From contig CALKDS010000006.1 of the NCBI GenBank assembly GCA_938084135.1, forward strand, positions 1 to 62,831: 62,831 bases of DNA, given 5' to 3'. The stretch's first letter is position 1; every line of letters starts with the position of its first letter. A model generated the notes under the pieces. That model saw only the letters and a program-made list of their open reading frames with translations, ran no database searches and was not told the DNA's origin. The stretch is from an uncultured Flavobacteriales bacterium. GTDB lineage: Bacteria > Bacteroidota > Bacteroidia > Flavobacteriales > Schleiferiaceae. Both the position numbers and the translations under genes were made by a program. Shown piece by piece: positions 56,134 through 62,831 of this stretch.

Positions 56134-57738
56134 TTAAACTTCAGATCTATTTTGTTTTTTTAATTCTTTTGAGTCCCCATGTCCAATGAATTGATCTTTA
56201 TAACCTTTACGTATTAATAGGATATTAGGATTATTTTCTGCAATCCAAGATGCTAATTGTGCCCCAACCCCTCCAATAGATTGGGCGTCTTCCCAGACAA
56301 CCCATTTAGAATAAGTTTTAGAAAAGGATTGTAACATATCTGAATTAATGGGTTTTGCTTTTCTTAAGTCAATTATCACATCAGACGGGTTTGAATGAAT
56401 TAGTGCTTCTTCAACTGTTGGCCCCAAGCACCAATGAACGGTCTCATGACCTAATCGCATGATATCCATTCCCCCTTCTCGCTTAAGTGCATTAGGTAAT
56501 CTTGTCTCTTTACCTTTAGGGTACCTGATTATTGAAGGGCCACCGTATTGTATGGCTTCGTCAATTGCATTTCTGAGTTCCGAATTATTTCTTGGTGCCC
56601 AAATATGCGTATTTGGGATACTGCTGTATAGTGCTAAGTCAAAAACTCCATGATGTGTGGCTCCATCTTCACCGACTATTCCAGATCTATCGAGACATAG
56701 TAACACAGGTAAGTTTTGCAGTGCAACATCATGTATCCATTGGTCTACAGCTCTTTGAGAAAATGTCGAATACAGATTAACTATGGGACGCATTCCCGCT
56801 GCTGCTATCCCTGCGGCCTGAGTTATAACATGCTGTTCTGCTATGCCAACATCAAAGAAACGTTCAGGGAACTTATCTCTAAACAGGTCTAAGCTACATC
56901 CCTGAGCCATCGCAGCAGTCAGCGTAATTATTCGATTGTCTTTACGAGCCAGAGTTATCAACTTTTCAGCAAAATGAGTTTGGAAATTGAATTGATCAGG
57001 AAAACTTTCTGAAAGTCCAAGATCTTCAAGAGTTGGCCGATTTGTTTTAACATGTAAAACTCTCGGTCCTTTCTGTTTTAAGGCTTGATTAATCTTAAGA
57101 AGGAGTTCAGCAATATTGTTTCCATTTATATGACCATCAATAAAATTCCATCCTAAAGATGTACAGAATTCTTTATACTCTCCAGAATCATGAAGAGCGC
57201 CTACATTTTCTTCAATAGCAAAACCATTATCATTAATAATCAATAATATGTCATCGCCTTTAGAGCCAGCATCATTCATGGCTTCATACACCATCCCCCC
57301 CGTAAATGCCCCATCACCTACAACTGCAACTTTATTACGATTTCTATTTATTAATACATCTGCTCTAGCAAATCCAATCAATGCCGAGAGTGCAGTACTT
57401 GAATGTCCTACTCCAAAAGAATCAAAATTGGATTCATTTCTATTTGGAAATCCACTTGGGCCATTTTTTTTTCGATTAGATTTAAAGACATCTGCACGAT
57501 CTGTTATTACTTTATGCACATATGCTTGATGGCCAACATCCCATAATAAAACATCTTCAGGAGTATTAAGAGTTATGTGCAAAGCCACTGTCAATTCAGT
57601 TACACCAAGACTAGAGGCTAAGTGCCCTGCTTTTTCTGAAGTTGAATTAAGAATGAATTTACGGATTTCAATACAAGCCTTTTCAAGAGACTTAATATTC
57701 ATTTTTCTCAATTCAGGAAGTGAAGGAATGGCTTGCAT
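56134..57738 (-). CDS. dxs: 1-deoxy-D-xylulose-5-phosphate synthase, compact form
   Basis: 534 residues, against about 620 in E. coli. All catalytic motifs are kept: DVGHQAYVHK (67-76), SGFPNRNESNFDSFGVGHSS, the TPP site GDG (141-143) with NDN (169-171), and FDVGIAEQHV with the catalytic E301. The missing length is mainly in the loop after NDN, which leads within about 25 residues to LGWNFIDGHINGNN, and in the linker after LHVKTNRPT, where the usual GKGY-PAE element is absent. DXP feeds isoprenoids (including retinal precursors), thiamine and, through PdxA, pyridoxal phosphate. A truncation or pseudogene is unlikely, as the frame is intact. Confidence 0.9.
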   Translation of the reverse strand: MQAIPSLPELRKMNIKSLEKACIEIRKFILNSTSEKAGHLASSLGVTELTVALHITLNTPEDVLLWDVGHQAYVHKVITDRADVFKSNRKKNGPSGFPNRNESNFDSFGVGHSSTALSALIGFARADVLINRNRNKVAVVGDGAFTGGMVYEAMNDAGSKGDDILLIINDNGFAIEENVGALHDSGEYKEFCTSLGWNFIDGHINGNNIAELLLKINQALKQKGPRVLHVKTNRPTLEDLGLSESFPDQFNFQTHFAEKLITLARKDNRIITLTAAMAQGCSLDLFRDKFPERFFDVGIAEQHVITQAAGIAAAGMRPIVNLYSTFSQRAVDQWIHDVALQNLPVLLCLDRSGIVGEDGATHHGVFDLALYSSIPNTHIWAPRNNSELRNAIDEAIQYGGPSIIRYPKGKETRLPNALKREGGMDIMRLGHETVHWCLGPTVEEALIHSNPSDVIIDLRKAKPINSDMLQSFSKTYSKWVVWEDAQSIGGVGAQLASWIAENNPNILLIRKGYKDQFIGHGDSKELKKQNRSEV

Positions 57739-57742
57739 GTGT

Positions 57743-57750
57743 CAAAAGTA
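57743..57750 (-). promoter_or_regulatory. -7 box, leaderless promoter of dxs
   Basis: TACTTTTG on the minus strand, an exact match to TAnnTTTG, 4 nt (ACAC) before ATG 57738. Confidence 0.6.
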
Positions 57751-57823
57751 ATGTCTGCCTATCCCTAAATGTAATTAAATGAATAAGTTCTAAGTTAGTT
57801 TCAAAACTAAAATTTAATTAGGC

Positions 57824-60800
57824 TTATTTTTGAATTTTTGACCAATAACGTCTGGACTTGCCAACTTCAGATAAATAAAGCATTACAGGAACTATTACTA
57901 AAGTTAAAAAAGTGGCAAAAGTTAATCCATATATAACTGTCCAACATATGGGCCCCCAAAATGCAACGTTGTCTCCACCAAAATAAATTTGAAGATCATT
58001 CTGAGATATCAGAGTGTAGAAGTTTAAATTCATTCCTGTGGCTAGGGGCAACAGGCCTAAAATAGTTGTAATTGCTGTTAATAATACTGGTCGAAGTCTT
58101 GTTTTTCCGGCAAGTACCAGGGCTGCAGCTAAATCATCTACTGGCAAGGATGCTTCTAAATCTAATTTCAAATCTGCTTTTTTTCGGTCAATAACTTGAT
58201 TTGCATAATCAGCTAAAACGATTGCATTATTTACAACGACTCCAGCAAGAGAAATGATACCAATCATTGTCATAATTATCACAAAGTCCATTCGGAAAAT
58301 AACAAGCCCGAGCAATACGCCAATTAATGAGAGAATTACTGTGGTTAATATTAAAAATGGTATCCTAGCCGAGTTAAATTGACCTACGATAATTAAGAAG
58401 ATCATAAAAACTGCTCCCAACAATGCTTTTGAGAGAAAACTAAACTCTTTGGCTTGCTCTTCCTGTTGTCCTGTAAATGAAAGTGAAACATTGTCAGGAA
58501 GCTCATAATTTAAAAGCAAAGCTTTCATTTCTGCAACAATTTGATTTGCATTAGCTCCCTCTTTTAAGCCAGAGTAAACAGTAATCACTCTATCTAGATC
58601 TATGCGTTTAACAGCTGAAAAAGTTGAGGATTTAGTTGCAGATGCAATTGAGCTAATAGGAACCTGTTTGATTTTTCCATCGCTCTGATCCCTAAATGTT
58701 ATTTTTTGATTCATTAAGCTCTCTAGATTATACCTGTAGTTATCTGATAGGCGAATATTTATAGGGTATTCATCTTCATCATTTTTGAAGCGACTTATCT
58801 CCTTACCAAATAAGGCAGTTCTCAGTGCATCACCAATTTGACCTGTAGATATACCAAGACTTCTCGCTTTAGCACGATCGACGTGAATAGGCAATTCCGG
58901 CTTTCCAGATTCGACATCTACTTTTAGTTCGTCGTATCCTTTTATAGCCGAACTTTTGATATATCTTTTTACATCTTGGGCTACAGCTAAAACCTCAACG
59001 TAGTCTACTCCTGATAGTTCTATATTGATAGGTGGACCTTGAGGTGGACCTTTCTCATCTTTTGCAATAACGACTAATGCTCCAGGGATATTTGAAACTT
59101 TATCTCTTAAAAGATTTAAAACATCAGAGCTTAATACAGGATTGCCTTTAGCATCTAAGCGATATTTGGTTTCACGAAAAGCCACAACAATTTTAGATTT
59201 ATGCGGAGTGGCCGCATTGTCTGGCCCTTGATTCGGATCACTAGTCCCTTTACCCACTTGCGCAATAATGGATTCAACCATATAATTATAGTTTTCTCCA
59301 TCTTTATTATACGTGTAGGAATCTAATATATTGGATATCTCTTTTTCCAATTCCAATGTTACAATATTGGTTTCTTGGATATCGGTACCAACAGGTAACT
59401 CAATAAAAATATTTGCTAAATTGGGTTGTGAATCCGGGAAGAATAGAACCTTTGGAGGTAATACCGAGAGAAGAATTATCGAGAAAAAAAGTAGACCAAC
59501 CGTGCCAAAGAAAGTAGATCTTGCATTTTTTCCACGAAGAGAAAATTCAATTAATCTGGTATATTTTTTCTCTATTGCAGGTAATAGTTTTGTTTGAAAA
59601 TATCGCGTTCCCGGCTCAAAAACATATAAAAAACTTAAAATTAGTAGTCCTGAGTAAAATTGAATATTACCAAAAATGGTAGCCCCTATGAGAAAATTAA
59701 AAACAAACCCTAAAACAACTAGGATAAGGCCAATGGATGTCCATTTTGGTCGACCAATTTTGTTCTCGCTAACCTTCATGAACCTTGCCGCTAAAGATGG
59801 ATTTATAACAAGCGCAACAAAAAGTGAAGAGGAAAGAACAACGATTAAAGTATAGGGGAGGAATTTCATGAATTCACCGATTATTCCTGGCCAAAGAGCT
59901 AGAGGAATGAAGGCTGCTAGCGTGGTTGCTGTAGATGTTATTATGGGCATAGCAACTTCTGCAGCCCCTAGTTTTGCTGCTTGAACAGGAGTATATCCTT
60001 GGCTAAGAAATCTGTATATGTTTTCTACGGTTACAATCCCATTGTCTACAAGCATTCCTAATGCCAAAACCAAGGCAAATAGAACCATGAAATTCAGAGT
60101 AACTCCCATTGAGTTTAGTATGAAAAAACTCAAAAGCATACTCAAAGGAATCGCAATCCCCACAAATAAAGCATTTCTTAAACCTAAGAAGAAAGTTAAA
60201 ACTAGGACTACCAGTAAAACACCAAAAATGATGGAATTTTCTAACTCGCTTACTTGATTTTTAGTTTGGGTGGATTGGTTATTTGTTATTGATAATAGAA
60301 GGTTACTTGGAAAATAGTCTTGTTGAGCTGCAGAGACAATCTCATTGATGTCTCTTGATGCTAAAATTAGATTTTCTCCAGATCTCTTTTTTATGTCTAA
60401 AGTAACTACTGGATCATTGTATTGACGAGCATAAGACTCACGTTCAATTTCATCAAATTCTACAGTAGCGATATCACGCAAATACACTATCGCTCCTTTT
60501 TCATGTTTTACTATGATGTCCTCAATGTCAGTTAAAGATTCAAATTCGCCGATAACTCTTACATTACGCCTGTAGCCATCAACTAGGAGGTCTCCACCAG
60601 AAATAGAAATATTTTCATTTTGAATTGCTCCTGCAATATCATTAAATGAAATATCTACAGACTCCATAGCAGAGAGGTCAACTAAAATCCGAACCTCTTT
60701 TTTATCAATGCCCCTTATATCAACAGCAGAGATAGAGGAAAGATCTTCAATTTCATCTTTTAAATATTTAGCATAATTCTCGAGTTGGTCACTTGTATAT

Positions 60801-61282
60801 TCTCCTGATAAATTGATATTCATAATAGGCATTAACTCGCTTATATTGAATTCAAAAACATTAGGTTCAGCTGGCAAATCATTTGGAAAATCGGGTGATG
60901 ATCTAGCTGCATCTACTTTATCTTTAACCTTTTGAAGTGCCTGCGATACTTCAACGCTAAAATCAAATTCTACTTGAATTGAAGAATAACCTTGAACCGA
61001 AGTCGAGGTGATTTTATCTATGCCCGAAACACTATTTAATTCCTTTTCCAAGGGACGAGTTATTAATCTCTCAATATCAACTGGAGAGTTACCCGGATAA
61101 GGGGTTCCAATATATATTGTTGGTTGAGTAATCTCAGGAAAGCTTTCAGCTGGCATAGCACGGTATGACATCAAACCTGCAATAAGTATAATAATAGTTA
61201 ATACACCAACTGTAACTCTATTATTTACTGCCCAATCCGTTATTGCGAATCTTCTCATGAGACTATTATTTTCTTCAACCAT
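57824..61282 (-). CDS. RND efflux pump, inner-membrane transporter (AcrB/HAE-type)
   Basis: 1152 residues. Twelve membrane helices in two halves of six. First periplasmic part with PEITQPTIYIGTPYPGNSPVDIERLITRPLE. In helix 4 region VLALGMLVDNGIVTVENIYRF carries the proton-relay Asp; the second half has the matching SLAGVVVNNAIVLADYANQ. Two long porter loops. It is the last gene of a tolC-acrA-acrB unit. It is about 100 residues longer than AcrB, partly from an insertion between the halves (about residues 505-560) with two extra hydrophobic stretches. The substrate is unknown. Confidence 0.92.
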   Translation of the reverse strand: MVEENNSLMRRFAITDWAVNNRVTVGVLTIIILIAGLMSYRAMPAESFPEITQPTIYIGTPYPGNSPVDIERLITRPLEKELNSVSGIDKITSTSVQGYSSIQVEFDFSVEVSQALQKVKDKVDAARSSPDFPNDLPAEPNVFEFNISELMPIMNINLSGEYTSDQLENYAKYLKDEIEDLSSISAVDIRGIDKKEVRILVDLSAMESVDISFNDIAGAIQNENISISGGDLLVDGYRRNVRVIGEFESLTDIEDIIVKHEKGAIVYLRDIATVEFDEIERESYARQYNDPVVTLDIKKRSGENLILASRDINEIVSAAQQDYFPSNLLLSITNNQSTQTKNQVSELENSIIFGVLLVVLVLTFFLGLRNALFVGIAIPLSMLLSFFILNSMGVTLNFMVLFALVLALGMLVDNGIVTVENIYRFLSQGYTPVQAAKLGAAEVAMPIITSTATTLAAFIPLALWPGIIGEFMKFLPYTLIVVLSSSLFVALVINPSLAARFMKVSENKIGRPKWTSIGLILVVLGFVFNFLIGATIFGNIQFYSGLLILSFLYVFEPGTRYFQTKLLPAIEKKYTRLIEFSLRGKNARSTFFGTVGLLFFSIILLSVLPPKVLFFPDSQPNLANIFIELPVGTDIQETNIVTLELEKEISNILDSYTYNKDGENYNYMVESIIAQVGKGTSDPNQGPDNAATPHKSKIVVAFRETKYRLDAKGNPVLSSDVLNLLRDKVSNIPGALVVIAKDEKGPPQGPPINIELSGVDYVEVLAVAQDVKRYIKSSAIKGYDELKVDVESGKPELPIHVDRAKARSLGISTGQIGDALRTALFGKEISRFKNDEDEYPINIRLSDNYRYNLESLMNQKITFRDQSDGKIKQVPISSIASATKSSTFSAVKRIDLDRVITVYSGLKEGANANQIVAEMKALLLNYELPDNVSLSFTGQQEEQAKEFSFLSKALLGAVFMIFLIIVGQFNSARIPFLILTTVILSLIGVLLGLVIFRMDFVIIMTMIGIISLAGVVVNNAIVLADYANQVIDRKKADLKLDLEASLPVDDLAAALVLAGKTRLRPVLLTAITTILGLLPLATGMNLNFYTLISQNDLQIYFGGDNVAFWGPICWTVIYGLTFATFLTLVIVPVMLYLSEVGKSRRYWSKIQK

Positions 61283-61286
61283 ACTA

Positions 61287-62429
61287 TTAGTAAATTTTTA
61301 CATTTTCTCCGGACTGTACAGAACGAATTCCACGATTTATAATTTTATCCGATCTTGAAAGTCCTTCAAGAATTTCTGTCATATTATCATTTGATTTACC
61401 TATTCGTAGATTACGACGTTCAACAGTTCCAAGTTCTTCGTTTTTTAATATAAAAACGTATGTGTAACTGACTCCTTTAGTGTCTTGTAGGATTAATTTA
61501 TTTGGGATCATCACAGCGTCATTAGCGACATAATCTCGAAGTTCAACAGAAGCCATCATATTATCTTTTATAATATTATTACTCTTGTTTTCAGCGAGAT
61601 TTACAGATACGCTAAACGTTCTACTGCTAGGATCTATATAATCACCTACCTGGGAAATCCATCCGTCTTTTTTCATTTTTATTGCAGTGAAGTCCATATT
61701 AACTTTTTGACCTTCCTGTATACTTGTAATGTAATTCTCAGGCACTTGCATCTCTAAACTTAGAGGTCCATTCCCTACGAGTCTTAGCATTTGCATTCCA
61801 GGAGCTCCATATTCCCCAACTTTAGCATAAACTTTATCGATGACACCAGAGAAAGGTGCGCGAATTTCAGTCATTTCTAATTGCTTTTTAATAGTTTGAA
61901 GACGATTTTGTAAGGATTCAAATTGCATTTTAGATTGCAGAAAATCCATTTCACTTCCTACTTTTTGGCTCCAAAGCCGAGATTGTTTTTCAAACATTGT
62001 CTCGGCAAGTTTTACTTGAGTATCGACTTCATTTATTGTTGCCTTGAAAACATCAGCATCTAATGAAGCTAATAACTGACCGGATTTTACTTTATCACCT
62101 CCACGTACATATATACCCTCGATTTTACCTGCAGTTTCTGGATATATTTTCACGGATTGGTCAGACTTAATATTTCCATAAACTTTAAATGAATGGGTGA
62201 ATGTGTCTTGAATAACATCAACTACTGTAACACTGGAAAATGATCTCGTAGTATCTAGAATAGCTAACTCATCATCTATCTCGCGCATTTCTGCCCTAAC
62301 AATTTCCATAATTGCTGATAGTGAGTCTCGTTTTTGTGTCAAAGATTTAATTGGCGTTTCAGCTGATTTTGTAGAGCATGAAGCAGCTGCTAAAGCCAGA
62401 AGGATTATTGGGAGGAATTGTTTTGTCAT
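61287..62429 (-). CDS. RND efflux membrane-fusion protein, lipoprotein
   Basis: 380 residues with lipobox AAASC (C18). A coiled-coil start (about 30-60) and the AcrA plan: lipoyl halves around VKIYPETAGKIEGIYVRGGDKVKSGQLLA and EIRAPFSGVIDKVYAKVGEY, a hairpin of helices between (about 125-170), and the beta-barrel with VPENYITSIQEGQKVNMDF. It links the inner-membrane pump to the TolC-type channel. It precedes the pump gene by 4 bp. Confidence 0.92.
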   Translation of the reverse strand: MTKQFLPIILLALAAASCSTKSAETPIKSLTQKRDSLSAIMEIVRAEMREIDDELAILDTTRSFSSVTVVDVIQDTFTHSFKVYGNIKSDQSVKIYPETAGKIEGIYVRGGDKVKSGQLLASLDADVFKATINEVDTQVKLAETMFEKQSRLWSQKVGSEMDFLQSKMQFESLQNRLQTIKKQLEMTEIRAPFSGVIDKVYAKVGEYGAPGMQMLRLVGNGPLSLEMQVPENYITSIQEGQKVNMDFTAIKMKKDGWISQVGDYIDPSSRTFSVSVNLAENKSNNIIKDNMMASVELRDYVANDAVMIPNKLILQDTKGVSYTYVFILKNEELGTVERRNLRIGKSNDNMTEILEGLSRSDKIINRGIRSVQSGENVKIY

Positions 62430-62463
62430 GTTTGAAATTATTCGAATTTGATAGTGATATTTT

Positions 62464-62831
62464 TTAATTTTTTAACCGGTATTTGCCCAGAGAGATTTCA
62501 AGAGCCACTTTCTTGTTTAAAGTGTTATTTGCAGCTTGCAACATTGATGTTATGGACTCCTGGTATTGATTAAAAGCCTGGGCAAAATCCATTGATGAAA
62601 TCGTGCCTTCAATCAATTTCGCCTCTGAGTTATTTAATATCCGTTTTGATACCTCTACATTTTTTAATTGAAGCTGAAATATTTTTAAAGCATTTGAATA
62701 TTCAGATCGAGCTTGATTGTGATTTAAGATCAATGCCAATTTAGTGTTGTTAACAAGAATGTCTAACTCCTTAAGTTTTATCTGCTCTTCTTGAATTTTA
62801 GCTATGCGTCCACCAGAATTGAATATTGGAA
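62464..62831 (-). CDS. TolC-family outer-membrane efflux channel (C-terminal part)
   Basis: Cut by the right end of the window; about 122 codons are visible. The visible part begins with PIFNSGGRIAKIQEEQIKL and runs into long amphipathic helices (LNNSEAKLIEGTISSMDFAQAFNQYQ), ending in SLGKYRLKN. The IFNSGGR turn and the following coiled helix are standard for the second half of TolC proteins. An in-frame TTG at 62739 is not the start, since the frame stays open to the window edge. It is followed by the fusion-protein gene after 34 bp. Confidence 0.88.
   Translation of the reverse strand, partial: PIFNSGGRIAKIQEEQIKLKELDILVNNTKLALILNHNQARSEYSNALKIFQLQLKNVEVSKRILNNSEAKLIEGTISSMDFAQAFNQYQESITSMLQAANNTLNKKVALEISLGKYRLKN

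Overview
This is an AT-rich chromosomal segment of a free-living, probably marine, Bacteroidota of the Flavobacteriia type. The clues are a type IX secretion (T9SS) C-terminal tail at the left edge, a large lone TonB-dependent receptor, periplasmic lipoproteins with Bacteroidota-style signals, no recognisable Shine-Dalgarno sites, promoters with the Bacteroidota -7 element TAnnTTTG, and a flavobacterial-type green proton-pumping proteorhodopsin. I see no phage, insertion sequence or CRISPR array. The gene set is nearly all core or niche-adaptive, and the intergenic spaces are very short.

Layout. 1-5.7 kb: end of a T9SS cargo gene, an EGF-like lipoprotein, a 58-residue PspC-domain protein missed by simple length cut-offs, an AT-rich gap with palindromic A/T tracts, an unknown membrane protein, and a pair of M16 peptidases (one active, one lacking the zinc site). 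5.9-10.7 kb: a lipoprotein-type catalase-peroxidase, an Omp85-like barrel, and a barrel/SPOR protein. 11-19.2 kb: tRNA-Asn, PfkB kinase, S4 RNA-binding protein, TonB receptor, biotin carrier, RseP, ZIP transporter, LpxH-like phosphatase, SodA. 19.3-23.7 kb: AddA-like helicase-nuclease and Kbl.

23.7-35.5 kb is a maltodextrin-to-glycolysis locus. Seven minus-strand genes (PfkA, GAPDH, BadF-type sugar kinase, beta-phosphoglucomutase, GH65 maltose phosphorylase, two GH13 lipoproteins) face a divergent pair made of a Nudix-like regulator with a dead Nudix box and an MFS sugar transporter. Read together they would take starch oligomers outside the cytoplasm to maltose, import it, phosphorolyse it, and feed both halves into glycolysis.

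35.5-51 kb holds housekeeping genes: CspA, NfeD, MFS, SPFH, GatC, PlsC, AccC-AccB-L32-DUF177, PdxA-PepA, RibE, and the yicC-gmk-nadD-addB operon, then GluQ. 51-57.7 kb: a Cys/Met PLP enzyme, KtrA, a lipoprotein, proteorhodopsin, an 870-bp gap ending in an orphan terminator, TrpS, and a compact Dxs. 57.8 kb to the end: an RND efflux system (acrB-acrA-tolC, tolC cut by the window).

The most interesting signal is regulatory. At many genes a TAnnTTTG-like box ends exactly 4-5 nt before the start codon. If the -7 box has its usual place relative to the transcription start, these mRNAs begin at or next to the start codon, i.e. they are leaderless. The rule also picks the better start codon in several genes, including one GTG. 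All functional assignments come from reading translated motifs by eye; no database search was run.
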